Assembly: GCA_019802505.1 (NCBI GenBank)
Contig: JAFMOC010000446.1
Location: forward strand, 1-64,000
Direction of reading: 5' to 3'
Source: Corydoras sp. C115
Taxonomy: Eukaryota > Chordata > Actinopteri > Siluriformes > Callichthyidae
DNA length: 64,000 bases
Made by a program: the position numbers and the translations under genes. Shown here in pieces: positions 23,247-33,529 of this stretch; the stretch's first letter is position 1, and each line of letters begins with the position of its first letter. The notes beneath the pieces were generated by a model, which saw only the letters and a program-made list of their open reading frames with translations, did no database searches and had not been told where the DNA came from.

Positions 23247-23490
23247 GCTGATAATTATTACTTTATACTTTACGTTTGCTACAGAGATCCCGACCTGAAG
23301 TCGCACATTGTAGCTTTAAAGACAGGTGTTTTTAAGGTTTTAAAGCTGCGATGTGTGACTTTTTATTTGGACTCAAACCTTTTTTTTTTTTTTTTTTTTT
23401 CTTTTTTTTTAAGGCTGATTATTATTACTTTATACTTTACGTTTGCCACAGAGATCCTGACCTGAAGTCGCACATTGCAGCTTTAAAAAC
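19915..23490. repeat. Tandemly amplified MITE-like element with variable T runs
   Basis: Each unit of about 170-200 bp is bounded by inverted ends AAAGCTACAATGTGTGACTT and AAGTCACACATTGTAGCTTT. Inside are a T run (up to about 75 T near 22485-22560), GGCTGATGATTATTACTTTA and GCTACAGAGATCCCGACCTG. Units before about 21400 occur in both orientations, forming palindromes; later ones are head to tail with spacer GACAGGTTTTCTAAAG. Superfamily not assigned; the TTAA-like ends hint at piggyBac-type but this is unsure. Confidence 0.8.
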
Positions 23491-24099
23491 AACTCCTTTA
23501 AAAATGACCAAACCGACCACATTTCAGTACACACGCGTCACGGTTCTGAACTTCCCTGCTGTTGTGTTAATTAATAGATGCCAATCGTTATTAATTAAAA
23601 AAATCTATATATAAGAATCAAAGTGAAACTGAATGAAGTCGTCGCTGTGCCTGTAAAAAAAAAAAAAAAAAACATTTTGGACCAATGCCAAAGGTTTGAT
23701 TCGTGTTTAATCTCGCTGGTTTGTTGTAACGCAGGTTTGTTTTTGTTTTTTTTGCGTCTCCGAGACGTCTTTGATTTCAAAGCAGCGCCCCCGCTGGTGA
23801 GCGGCTGTAACTCCATCGTTAGTTGGTGTTTAGACTCAACCCACGTTTGTGGTTAAACCGCGCGACGAAGAACGACGAGGTTCGACTTTGGCACTTTACG
23901 CTCACAAATGTACAACTTTATTCTCACACTTAATAAATCTCTTTAATCCGACTCCGCTTTGCGGTTCTGGTTCTTTGACACACCCCCGCACCACCCTCGG
24001 GGCCATCCGGTCCTTCCCCAAACTGTTCCTACAAAGCAACTGACCCAGTGTACGCTGAGCCGGCATGCCCTCATGATCAGCCCCCCAAATACTGTCCTC
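23491..24099. other. Intergenic sequence, no gene recognised
   Basis: Unique sequence with an A run (23655-23672). CCTTCCCCAAACTGTTCC near 24013 looks like a short minus-strand Tc1-type fragment, because GTTTGGGGAAGG recurs elsewhere in the window. No exon seen. Confidence 0.5.
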
Positions 24100-24230
24100 G
24101 TTTTGCTGCCCTGCCTCATTAGAACATACACTCCACTAGACCCCCGAAGGTGTCCTGCGGTATCTTGTCACCAAGATGTTGGCGGCAGATCGTTCCGTGT
24201 TGCAGATCTGGGGAATTTGGAATCGCCCTG
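24100..24230 (-). mobile_element. Fragment of a Tc1-like transposon
   Basis: Contains ACTCCACTAGACCCCCGAAGG, TCTTGTCACCAAGATGTTGG and GATCTGGGGAATTTGGA. In reverse these resemble the transposase 3' region of a common teleost Tc1/mariner element. It is the opposite orientation of the sequence amplified at 6.06-7.99 kb. Too short to encode anything. Confidence 0.55.
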
Positions 24231-24374
24231 CACGTAGCAGCTCGGTGTGGAGGTGGGCGTGGTCAGATCTTCATCGCGGTTCTGCTGAAGCACTGAACAG
24301 AACCTGGAGTTCTATTGGATCCTGCAGGACGCCCTCAACGGACCTCTATAGTGGTCAATCGTTAAATACGGGTC
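24231..24374. other. Intergenic sequence, nothing recognised
   Basis: Unique stretch between the Tc1-like fragment and the next SINE, with no exon or motif I can support. Confidence 0.5.
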
Positions 24375-24725
24375 ACATGGGCGGCATGGTGGCTTAGTGG
24401 TTTAGCACGTTCTCCTCTCAGCGCTAGGGGTTCCCGGTTCGAATCCCCATCTGGGCGGAGTTTCCATGTTCTCCCCGTGTCCGCGTGGGTTTCCTCCGGG
24501 TTCTTCGGTTTCCTCCCACAGTCCAAAAACATGGATCGAGTCAATTGGGTTCTCCAAATTGCCCCATATAGAGTGTGTCTGTGTGAGTGAGTGTGTACCC
24601 AGCGATGGATTGGCGCCCTGTCCTGGGTCTATCTGCCCAGCGCCCGAGACGTTCTCCCCTGGATGGGCATGGAGAACCCCACCGCGACCCTAATAGAGGA
24701 TAAAGCGGGAGACAATGAATGAATT
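24375..24725 (+). mobile_element. V-SINE, near full length
   Basis: Head ATGGTGGCTTAGTGGTTTAG, V-SINE centre, and tail CCTAATAGAGGATAAAGCGG with AATGAATGAATT. Confidence 0.88.
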
Positions 24726-25076
24726 TATTTTTAGTTTTCATTTTTATGTTTTTTAAATTTATTTTTTATTTATTACATTTTTAAAATTTTGTTTCCATTT
24801 TGTTTTTTATTTTAAATCTTTTTTTTTCAGTTAATTAAATATTTATTCATATATTTGGTTTTTTTTTTTTAATATATTTCCATTTTTTTAAATTTTTTTT
24901 GTTTCCATTTTGTTTTGTTTTGTTTTTATTTATTTTTATTTGTATTCATTTATTTATTTGTTATTTTTAGTTTCCCTTTTTATGTTATTTTTAATATAGT
25001 TCCATTTGTTTTTGTTTTTAAAATTTTGTTTCCATTTAGTTTTTATTTTTTTTTTTTTATTTTAAATCTTTTTATT

Positions 25077-25107
<31 letters not shown>

Positions 25108-25112
25108 TATTA

Positions 25113-25144
<32 letters not shown>

Positions 25145-25385
25145 ACATTTTTTTTTGGTTTTCATTTATTTTGATTTGCATTTCTTTACTTATTTCTTAT
25201 TTTTAGTTTCCATTTTTTTTTTTTTTTTTTTTTTTTTGTTTCCATCTTATTTGTTTTTTTTTTTACTCATTTATTTTTTTTAATGTAGTTTCCCTTTATT
25301 TTTATTTATATTTTTATTTGTTTTCCATTTTCAGCAGAAAACTTTGCAGAAGCTTTCATTAATTGTGTTCGACTACGAATTATAA
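24726..25385. repeat. T-rich low-complexity DNA
   Basis: ATTTATTTTTATTTG and TTTCCATTTTGTTTT variants, a (TA)n tract near 25078-25100, and two T runs above 25 bases. No feature inside. Confidence 0.85.
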
Positions 25386-25409
25386 TTTTTTCGTCTCATT
25401 GTTTTGTTT

Positions 25410-26145
25410 CCGGCGGCTTAGTGGTTTGGCATGTTCTCCTCTCAAGCGCTAGGGATTCCCGGTTCGAATCCCCATCTGGGTGGAGTTTCCATGTTCTCCC
25501 CGTGTCTGCGTGGGTTTCCTCCGGGTTCTCCGGTTTCCTCCCACAGTCCAAAAACACAGATTCAAGGTGAAATAGCCACTCTAAATTGCCCCTATATAGT
25601 GTGTGTGTCACATCCCAAACTGGGTGAAGTTTGCATGTTCTCCCCGTGTCCACATGGGTTTACTCCGTGTCCTCTGGTTTCCTCCCACAGTCCAAAAACA
25701 CGGATTCAAGGTGAAATGGCTGCTCTAAATTGCCCCTATATAGTGTGTGTGTCACATCCCAAACTGGGTGAAGTTTGCATGTTCTCCCCGTGTCCACATG
25801 GGTTTACTACGTGTCCTCTGGTTTCCTCCCACAGTCCAAAAACATGGATTCAAGGTGAAATGGCTGCTCTAAATTGCCCCTATATAGTGTGTGTGTGTCA
25901 CATCCCAAACTGGGTGAAGTTTGCATGTTCTCCCCGTGTCCATGTGTTCTCCGGTTTCCTCCCACAGTCCAAAAACATGGATCAAGTCAATTGAGTTCTC
26001 CAAATTGGCCCATATAGAGTGTGTCCAGTAATAGATTGCCCCCCTGTCCTGGGTGTATCTGCCCGAAACGTTCTCCCCTGGATGGGCATGGGGACCCCCC
26101 CCCCCCCCCGTGACCCTAATAGAGGATAAAGCGGGAGATAATGGA
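25410..26145 (+). repeat. V-SINE with internal tandem duplication of its centre
   Basis: One head (CGGCTTAGTGGTTTGGCATG) and one tail (CCTAATAGAGGATAAAGCGG) enclose four central domains about 120-140 bp apart, separated by CCCCTATATAGTGTGTGTG and CACATCCCAAACTGGGTGAAG. Confidence 0.85.
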
Positions 26146-26799
26146 TGGATGAATGGAAACAAAACATTCACAGTATTTGGGGTGTTCTTGGGGTGTTTAG
26201 AGTTTGTGAAGACCCCAAAATTGAGTCACACGTCCTATTTATTGGTTCCAAGCCTGCACAGTTTAGGGAAGGCCCCGACTGCAGGAAGACTGTGACTTTA
26301 ACCGCAACTTTTGGAACGTTTGAGAGACCATTTAATTAGTTCTATTAATTAATAGTTAGTTCTGGTATCTGCGTTGGAATGGACAATCCAGCCTCCTCGT
26401 ATCTTACCAATGTATAAATGAATAAGCTTCAGCTTAATTACATCTCATTTGCATATGGTGTAACGTTCAGGTGGTCGTCTGGTCCTGGCTTGACCATGGG
26501 GGGGCGTCACAATGACGGGAACGGACGAACCTGAGGTCACCCTGCAGGACGGAAACAAGAGACATGAGGAAATGCAATTCTAATAACACACACACACACA
26601 CGTCTACATACTGTAAACACACACCTGTGCTTTATTCGACCTTCTCAGAAAGCTTTGAGTCATTTCGGATGCCTCGGCGTTGAATCGGCGCCTCCTCTGG
26701 TCACGTTTTGACCTTCGGTCGCGTCCTCACGTGCCCGGAGGAATCCACAAGGCCATCTGGATCTCCACACAAAGCCGGGCGTCGCTCAATGTTGACATT
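26146..26799. other. Intergenic DNA upstream of copy 2
   Basis: Holds a decayed Tc1-like patch near 26245-26300 (CCAAGCCTGCACAGTTTAGG, GAAGGCCCCGACTGC) and a short CA tract at 26586-26601. No exon recognised. Confidence 0.5.
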
Positions 26800-26994
26800 C
26801 CGTAGACGTTCCGCTCGTCACACCGCTCTCAGGGGCGTGGCCGGCCGGGATGCGCTCGGAGAACCGGTCCTGAGAACCCGGCAGGCCGCCACGCCCCCGT
26901 CGGCACTGCCTTAAAAGCGGCCTGCCGGCGCCGCCTCAGCAAAGCGCACTGGATCTATGACCTGACACCATCACACCATCACTCCTGAGCTCCA
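26800..26994 (+). promoter_or_regulatory. Promoter of tollip copy 2 (duplicated alternative promoter)
   Basis: GAACCGGTCC (26861-26870), GCCACGCCCCC (near 26888) and TTAAAAGC (26911-26918) repeat the order seen at 8341-8467. Upstream, CACACCGCTCTCAGGGGCGTG aligns with the copy 3 promoter near 43620. The start codon is 84 bases after the TATA-like box. Confidence 0.6.
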
Positions 26995-27015
26995 ATGGTA
27001 CCTCCAAAGAACATG
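26995..27015 (+). CDS. tollip copy 2, exon 1 (MVPPKNM)
   Basis: Seven codons ending at donor ATG|GTAGGT, phase 0. GAGCTCCAATGGTACC is shared with exon 1b of copy 1. An in-frame TGA lies directly upstream (TGA GCT CCA ATG), which fixes this start. Confidence 0.65.
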
Positions 27016-27116
27016 GTAGGTTCCCAAGGACCGAGGATCTGAGAGGAGAGCCGGGTTCGGATCTACTGATCTGAGGCGTTGGTATTTTAATATTTAATTC
27101 ACGTCCACGTTCTCAG

Positions 27117-27230
27117 GTGTACATCAGGGAACTGCCGAAGGACCACCATCGGCACGGCCCGTCCGTACAGCAGGTGCAGAGGGAGACTCAGCCGTTCTCG
27201 GCCGGGCGCATCAGCATCACGGTGGTGCAG
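27117..27230 (+). CDS. tollip copy 2, exon 2 (shortened Tom1-binding region)
   Basis: 38 codons, VYIRELPKDHHRHGPS to GRISITVVQ, phase 0/0, eleven codons shorter than in copy 1. The DFLRITPT core is replaced by DHHRHGPS, so Tom1 binding is doubtful. Confidence 0.85.
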
Positions 27231-27305
27231 GTACGGAACACACAACCATGTGGGGCAGTCCGTGTAGAACCATGCTGCTCGGTTTCAGAAATTAGTTCAA
27301 TTGTT

Positions 27306-27310
27306 TAAAA

Positions 27311-27345
<35 letters not shown>

Positions 27346-27832
27346 GTAATTTTGTACTAATTTTTTAGCTTTTTGGGAAATTTCCCACTGTTTAGAGTTT
27401 GTTCGTTGAATTTAGTAGTAATTTCATAGTCGTTTATTTGATTTATTTATTTTTTAATTCTAGTTTCCATTTTTATTAATTTTTTTTTGCTATTATTTTT
27501 TTTAGTTTCCATGTTTTTGTTTTTTTTGTTTGTGTTGTTTTAATTCTGGTTTCCATTTAGTTTTTTGGGTATTTAAAACAAATTGTTTCCGTTTTTAGCA
27601 TTTTGGGGAATGTCGCTTGCTAATTATGTATTTATTATTATTTATTATTATATATATTTTTTGTTTCCATTATGTTTTTATTGTTTGTGTTTTTTTTTAA
27701 TTCTCGTTTCCAGTTTTTTTGGGTTTAAAAAAAAAATCCTATTTTTAGCATTTTGGGGGATTTTAGGGGGTTTTGAATTTGCTAATTATTTATTAATTAA
27801 TTAAAAAAAAAATTTTAGTTTCCATTAGTATG

Positions 27833-27863
<31 letters not shown>

Positions 27864-27945
27864 CCCAAAAAAAAAACTGAAAACGAGAATTAAAAAAACA
27901 CAAACAATAAAAACATAATGGAAACTAAAAAAAAACCAAAAAGCT
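27306..27945. repeat. T-rich low-complexity DNA ending in an A-rich inverted partner
   Basis: T runs and TTTAGTTTCCATTTTT variants, then near 27855-27935 an A-rich reverse copy (AACGAGAATTAAAAAAACAC mirrors TTTTTTTTTAATTCTCGTTT upstream). The inverted arms could form a hairpin in intron 2 of copy 2. Confidence 0.75.
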
Positions 27946-27964
27946 CCAAAATCTTGTGGAAAGC

Positions 27965-28925
27965 CTCTCAACCTTCATACTCTTATACCCACATACCCTC
28001 ATACCCTCATACCCACATACCCTCACACTCTCATACCCTCACACCCTCATACCCACATACCCTCACACCCTCATACCCTTAAACCCTTAAACCATCACAC
28101 CCTCATACCCTCACACCCTCATACCCTCACACCCTCATACCCTTAAACCCTTAAACCATCACACCCTCATACCCTTAAACCCTCACACTCTCATACCCTT
28201 AAACCCTCACACCTTCATACCCTCACACCCTCATACCCTTAAACCCTTAAACCCTCACACTCTCATACCCTCACACCCTCATACCCTTAAACCCTCACAC
28301 CTTCATACCCTTATACCCACATACCCTTAAACCCTCACATCCTCATACCCTTAAACCCTCATACCCTCACACCATCATACCCTCACACCATCACACCCTC
28401 ACACCATCACACCATCACACCCTCATACCATCACACCATCACACCCACATACCCTCATACCCCCATACCCCCATACCCTCATACCCTTAAACCCTCACAC
28501 CTTCATACCCTTATACCCTCATACCCTCATACCATCACACCATCACACCCACATACCCTCACACCCTCATACCCCCATACCCTCATACCCTTAAACCCTC
28601 ACACCCTCATACCCTCACACCATCATACCCTCACACCCTCATACCCTTAAACCCTCACACTCTCATACCCACATACCCTCATACCCTTAAACCCTCATAC
28701 CCTCACACCCTCATACCCTCACACCCTCATACCCTCACACCCTCATACTCTCACACCCTCATACCCTTAAACCCTCACACTCTCACACCCTCATACCCCT
28801 AAACCCTCACACCCTCATACCCTTAAACCATCACACCCTCATACCATCATACCCTCATACCATCACACCATTACACCCACATACCCTCATACCCCCATAC
28901 CCTCATACCCTCACACCCTTGTTAT
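27965..28925. repeat. Minisatellite of ACCCTCAT / ACACCCTC / ACCCTTAA units
   Basis: Roughly 950 bp of interwoven 8-12 bp words such as CACACCCTCATACCC and CCCTTAAACCC. It resembles a degenerate C-rich telomeric repeat only superficially. Lies in intron 2 of copy 2. Confidence 0.93.
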
Positions 28926-29170
28926 TTTAATCAGTGCTGTAATTTATGGTGATTCGAATCAGGAGTCGCTTTCACATTTGATTCAGTGCAATGCGACCGA
29001 ACCGGTCGGAGCGTCTGAGAGCGGGAAGCCTTCATCAAACGCCGATTAACTGGATTTGTTTTTCACAAGTTTGTGTCACGTTCGTCTGGGCGGAGTGGAA
29101 TTCATGGCTGACTCACACACACACACACACACTCACACACACACACACACACAAACACCAGTAATAATCA
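28926..29170. other. Intron 2 block homologous to intron 2 of copy 3
   Basis: GATTCAGTGCAATGCGACCG, CGTCTGAGAGCG and ACTGGATTTGTT align with 49790-49885 in copy 3 (GATTCAGTGAAATGTGATGG, CGTCTGAGAGCG, ATTGGATTTGTT). A CA tract follows at 29116-29153. Confidence 0.7.
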
Positions 29171-29460
29171 CACTCATGGTTTATTTAACACACCACACTG
29201 TGACCCGGGGTATAAACATTGTTCCTTTACACTGCAGTTCCCTACCAATATAAAGGCAACAGTTTGGGGAAGGCCCGAACATCACCCACAACGCTTTTTG
29301 TTTTAAAACCCGTGGGCCGTTTCTAAAATTCTCATCCGAGGGCCGCCTTTCGGCCCACGCGGCCGCCGACGGGTCGTGATTCAGGAGTCGACGCCTTGAA
29401 ACCACCGTTTAATGTGGGAATCTAAATGAATCAACGTGTTTATTGGTTACTGGAGCTTAG
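29171..29460. other. Intron 2 sequence with Tc1-like fragment
   Basis: AGGCAACAGTTTGGGGAAGG near 29252 resembles a conserved stretch of teleost Tc1-like transposons. No exon seen. Confidence 0.45.
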
Positions 29461-29875
29461 GGCTGTATTCAACTACAGATTTTCGTAGTCGAATCTGATT
29501 CGTCAGATTTTCCCTATAGTCGACTGATAGTCGAATCAGTTAAAATTTCACCACAAGATGGCGCTATAAGCATAGTTTTTAAAAAAATATATATTTTTTC
29601 TATATTTTACTTGTTTTTCTAACAAAAGAAAACCTTTTCTTTTGTTTTTCTTTTTTCTTTTTTTTTCTCCTAGAAATTAGGATGATTTTATTTGACAAAA
29701 GGCTATATATATAACGAAAACAAAGACGTTTCATGTAAAAACTAATGCTTAGCAGCAGCCATGGGCGCCCCCATGTGGTCAAAATGGTACATTCGACTAT
29801 GAGGTTCATAGTCGACTACGGTTCTCCGAATCGAATCGTCGAATCAGCGAATATTGCAGCTCACCCGTACTGGAG
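29461..29875. mobile_element. Non-autonomous hAT-like element (tentative)
   Basis: Ends are rich in the word GTCGAAT/ATTCGAC in opposite orientations: GGGCTGTATTCAACTAC at the left, and the reverse of GAATATTGCAGCTC at the right, with CATAGTCGACTACGG inside. Such ends recall hAT elements that begin with AGGGCTGTA. No transposase. Positions 29551-29565 (CCACAAGATGGCGCT) fit the CTCF consensus at 14 of 15 positions. Confidence 0.4.
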
Positions 29876-29906
29876 CTTTAACGATTCTCTTGTTTTCCAT
29901 TTCAAG

Positions 29907-30089
29907 GCAAAGCTGGCCAAAAACTACGGCTTCGGCCGTATGGACCCGTACTGCCGGATCTGCCTGGGGTACGCCACGGGCGAGACACCGGCGGCCAACA
30001 ACGGCGCCAAGAACCCGCGCTGGAACAAAGTGATTCAGCAGCCACTTCCGCCGACCGTCGACTCGTTTTTATTGGAAATCTTTGACGAG
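29907..30089 (+). CDS. tollip copy 2, exon 3 (C2 domain, first half)
   Basis: 61 codons, AKLAKNYGFGRMDPYCRICL to FLLEIFDE, fully open, phase 0/0. The donor GAG|GTTCGA is weaker than in copies 1 and 3. GFGR replaces GMTR. Confidence 0.92.
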
Positions 30090-30762
30090 GTTCGAACCTT
30101 CAAATTCATGTTTTATTAATTCATTGCAGGATTTTTTATTATATTTTTTCATTACGGTGGCTTAGTGGTGAGCGTGTTCTCCTCTTTAAGGTAAATCGAA
30201 TGCTCTAAATTGCCCCATATATGTATCATACGTATGTGTCTATGTGAGTAAGCTCCCCAACCCCCCCCCCACACCCCCACCCCCGTGACCCTAGTAGAGG
30301 ATTAAGTGGAACATGAATGAATGTTGTACCATTTTTAACCAGTCCGTCTCACAGTGCCATCTAGTGGTCAACGGAGACATTGCTACTGCAAACTTTTATT
30401 TACAGCCCAGTTTTTTAGGCATTATGGCTTCTTTACTTGAAAAGTTGATCATTTGAAGAGTTCTTATAGGAACTGGGCCTTAAAGGAGGAACCTTTTATG
30501 AACCCTGACCTGGTTTATTTGCATATTTTCGCATGTAAATTAATAAAAATGAGGAAAACCCAGAAAACACGCCAACGTGGCGCCACTGGTCCACTATGGG
30601 CAAAATATTAAGACGGCCCACGTGTCCACATTTGGCAGACATGGTCCTCACGCGGTCCTGGTGGTGCTGCCACCAACAACAATGTCCTTCTTTTCGGCAA
30701 TATAGCAAAACACTATGAATGGTGTTTTAAATTAATTAAATTTAATTAATTAATGAATGGGT
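30090..30762. other. Intron 3 of copy 2: SINE fragment and unique DNA
   Basis: A decayed V-SINE occupies about 30150-30320. AGTGCCATCTAGTGG (30353-30367) is a perfect reverse-strand match to CTCF consensus CCASYAGRKGGCRSY. The rest is unrecognised. Confidence 0.6.
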
Positions 30763-31085
30763 GGCTTAGTGGTTTAGCACGTTCCCCTCTCAGCGCTAGG
30801 GATTCCCGGTTCGAATCCCCATCTGGGTGGAGTTTCCATGTTCTCCCCGTGTCCGCGTGGGTTTCCTCCGGGTTCTCCGCTTTCCTCTCACAGTCCAAAA
30901 ACATGGATCAAGTCAATTGAGTTCTCCAAATTGCCCCATATAGAGTGTGTCTGTGTGAGTGAGTGTGTGCCCAGCGATGGATTGGCGCCCTGTCCTGGGT
31001 GTATCTGCCCAGCGCCCGAAACGTTCTCCCCTGGATGGGCATGGGGAACCCCACCGTGACCCTAATAGAGGATAAAGCGGAATTA
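30763..31085 (+). mobile_element. V-SINE, near full length
   Basis: Head GGTGGCTTAGTGGTTTAGCA, B-box GGTTCGAATCCCC, V-SINE centre, and tail CCTAATAGAGGATAAAGCGG. Confidence 0.88.
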
Positions 31086-31295
31086 ATTTATTTATTCATG
31101 TCGCAGACGCTTTTTTTCCAAATCGACTTACAAATATCCCACTTTGATGGTTGGGGTCAGAGTATAGGGTTCACCACAGCGCCCCCTGGAGCACTGAGGG
31201 TTAAGGGACATGCTTCAATGGACCTGGGATTGGGACCCACAAGCTTCAGATTGATAGCCCAACACCCAAACCACTGAGCCACCACCGCCTCATTC
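31086..31295. repeat. Old teleost interspersed repeat (CGCAGACGC...CGACTTACAAAT type)
   Basis: Starts with TCGCAGACGCTTTTTTTCC and CGACTTACAAAT, and ends with CCCAAACCACTGAGCCACCA. This recalls a common teleost repeat whose ends read as decayed 'gcgacttacaa' and 'cactgagctacca' words. Family name not assigned. Confidence 0.5.
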
Positions 31296-31412
31296 ATTTA
31301 TTCCACCAATGGCACAAAAAATGGCACCAGAGGGCCTTCCCCAAACTGTTAGCCATCGGGATCTGTAATTATTCACTTGCACGTTAAGCATGACGCCCTT
31401 TCTTTCTAACAG

Positions 31413-31565
31413 AAAGCGTTCAACAACGACAACCTCATCGCCTGGACCACGGTGCCCATCCCCGAAACTCTGAAGGAGGGCGAGGTGGTGGACAAGTGGT
31501 ACAGCCTGAGCGGGAAGAAGGGAAACGATAAGGAGGGGATGATCAACCTCATCCTGTCCTACTCC
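31413..31565 (+). CDS. tollip copy 2, exon 4 (C2 domain, second half)
   Basis: 51 codons, KAFNNDNLIAWTTVPIP to MINLILSYS, open, phase 0/0, donor TCC|GTAAGT. VVDKWYSLSG keeps the Lys matching human Lys150, unlike copy 1. Last clearly intact exon of copy 2. Confidence 0.92.
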
Positions 31566-31609
31566 GTAAGTTTAAATACGTTCCGTTACAGTGGACACAG
31601 CCACCATAA

Positions 31610-32015
31610 AGTCATTAGACACACACACTATATAGGGGCAATTTAGAGCAGTCATTTCACCTTAAAACCACATTTTTGGACTGTGGGAGGGAACCGGAGA
31701 ACCCGGAGGAAATCTATGTAGACACGGGGAGAACATACAAAATACACCCTGATTGGGATTTGACTCACATACACTATATGGGGCAATTTAGAGCAGCCAT
31801 TTCCCCTTAAAACCACGTTTTTGGACTGTGGGAGGAAAACGGGGAACCTGGAGGAAAGCCACATGCATATGGGGAGAACATGCGAACACTACCCTGACTG
31901 GGATTCGTCACACAAACTATATAGGGGCAATTTAGAGCAGCCATTTCACCTTAAAACCACATTTTTGGACTGTGAGAGGAAACCGGAGAACCTGGAGGAA
32001 ACCCATGTAGACATG
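31610..32015 (-). repeat. Three tandem V-SINE bodies, minus orientation
   Basis: TTTTTGGACTGTGGGAGG and TATATAGGGGCAATTTAGAG recur about every 145-155 bp, without head or tail. They sit where the linker exon of copy 2 would be expected. Confidence 0.8.
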
Positions 32016-32029
32016 GTGGAGACAGTGAG

Positions 32030-33140
32030 GGCAGAGTGAGGGCAGGTTGGGGGCAGAGTGGGGACAGTGAGGGCAGAGTGAGGGCAGAGTGGGGACAGTG
32101 AGGGCAGAGTGGGGACAGTGAGGGCAGAGTGAGGGCAGGTTGGGGGCAGAGTGGAGACAGTGAGGGCAGAGTGAGGGCAGGTTGGGGGCAGAGTGGAGAC
32201 AGTGAGGGCAGAGTGAGGGCAGGTTGGGGGCAGAGTGGGGACAGGGAGGGCAGAGTGAGGGCAGGTTGGGGGCAGAGTGGGGACAGTGAGGGCAAAGGGA
32301 GCGCAGTGAGGGTAGAGTGGGGACACGGTGGAGACAGAGTGAGGGAAGAATGGGGGCAGAGTGGAGACAGTGAGGGCAGAGTGAGGGCAGGTTGGGGGCA
32401 GAGTGGAGACAGTGAGGGCAGAGTGAGGGCAGGTTGGGGGCAGAGTGGAGACAGTGAGGGCAGAGTGAGGGCAGGTTGGGGGCAGAGTGGGGACAGTGAG
32501 GGCAGAGTGAGGGCAGGTTGGGGGCAGAGTGGAGACAGTGAGGGCAGAGAGTAAGGGCAGGTTGGGGGCAGAGTGGAGACAGTGAGGGCAGAGTGAGGGC
32601 AGGTTTGGGGGCAGAGTGGAGACAGTGAGGGCAGAGTGAGGGCAGGTTGGGGGCAGAGTGGAGACAGTGAGGGCAGAGTGAGGGCAGGTTGAGGGCACGG
32701 TGGAGACAAAGTGAGGGCAGAGTGAGGGCACGGTGAGGGCAGAGTGGAGACAAAATGAGGGCAGAATAGGGGCACGGTGGTGACAAAGTGAGGGCAAAGG
32801 GAGCGCAGTGAGGGTAGAGTGGGGACACGGTGGAGACAGAGTGAGGGAAGAATGGGGGCAGAGTGGAGACAGTGAGGGCAGGTTGGGGGCAGAGTGGAGA
32901 CAGTGAGGGCAGAGTGAGGGCAGGTTGGGGGCAGAGTGGAGACAGTGAGGGCAGAGTGAGGGCAGGTTTGGGGCAGAGTGGGGACAGTGAGGGCAGAGTG
33001 AGGGCAGGTTGGGGGCAGAGTGGGGACAGGGAGGGCAGAGTGAGGGCAGGTTGGGGGCAGAGTGGAGACAGTGAGGGCAGAGTGAGGGCAGGTTGGGGGC
33101 AGAGTGGAGACAGTGAGGGCAGAGTGAGGGCAGGTTGGGG
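32030..33140 (+). repeat. 42-bp minisatellite, G-rich on the coding strand
   Basis: Unit GTGAGGGCAGAGTGAGGGCA + GGTTGGGGGCAGAGTGGAGACA. A 42-bp period divides by three, so all frames on both strands stay open for hundreds of codons. The GGG clusters could form G-quadruplexes in the non-template strand and transcript. Confidence 0.96.
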
Positions 33141-33267
33141 GGGACATATGAAAACAAACTTAATTCCAACTGAAGCTTTCAGTTTTAGAACCTTCCCGTC
33201 GTCCTGAGTGGTGTTATTGCACCGGATGTCCACCAGGGCACCTGCACTTCCACTGTTCATATAGCAG

Positions 33268-33314
<47 letters not shown>
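33268..33314. repeat. (CA)n microsatellite
   Basis: About 22 CA dinucleotides just upstream of the copy 2 terminal exon remnant. Confidence 0.97.
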
Positions 33315-33316
<2 letters not shown>

Positions 33317-33363
33317 TTTGCTCGTGAGTGTGTGTGTTAAACGCGTTTGGTCGTGTGTTGCAG

Positions 33364-33496
33364 GTTTGTTTGGAGTGACAGATTTAACGACCTCGACGAG
33401 GACGCGATTCGGAGCGTGATGGAGGCGACGCCGGGAAACAAACATGAGGCAATTAATTCACCACTGCAGGGGGCAGTAGAGGTTAAGGCCCGTTGA
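33364..33496 (+). pseudogene. tollip copy 2, CUE exon remnant
   Basis: After acceptor GTTGCAG the expected phase 1 frame reads LFGVTDLTTS and reaches a stop. The CUE-like frame is displaced by one: RFNDLDEDAIRSVMEATPGN then KHEAINSPLQ, ending TGA at 33494-33496. Compared with copy 1 the MFP ubiquitin contact is missing and the di-leucine has become Pro-Leu. About 25 residues of linker are also gone. Confidence 0.85.
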
Positions 33497-33529
33497 ACGG
33501 GGCAGTAAGGACCGATGAACCGAGCCCTT

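Larger units (their letters stand above)
26995..33496 (+). pseudogene. Tollip copy 2: intact C2 exons, broken linker and CUE
   Basis: Coding exons 26995-27015, 27117-27230, 29907-30089 and 31413-31565 are open with correct phases and donors/acceptors, so a transcript could encode an N-terminal stub plus a full C2 domain (157 residues). No linker exon equivalent to copy 1 exon 5 is visible between 31566 and 33363; that space holds SINE bodies and a 42-bp minisatellite. The terminal exon remnant (33364-33496) has lost the MFP region. Joining exon 4 straight to it gives four residues and then TGA. The gene is either decaying or makes a C2-only protein without ubiquitin binding. Its C2 sequence is closer to copy 3 than to copy 1 (VVDKWYSL, LILSYS, PTVDS). 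The Tom1-binding region is shortened and its FLRI core is lost. Confidence 0.8.

Noticed and set aside
27965..28925. Interstitial telomere repeat
   Set aside because: CCCTTAAACCC words are interspersed with ACCCTCAT units and never form (CCCTAA)n.
31932..33311. Frames of about 400-460 codons on the minus strand (PHSALTVSTLPP) and RVRAGWGQSGD on the plus strand
   Set aside because: The 42-bp minisatellite period divides by three, so frames stay open on both strands without selection.
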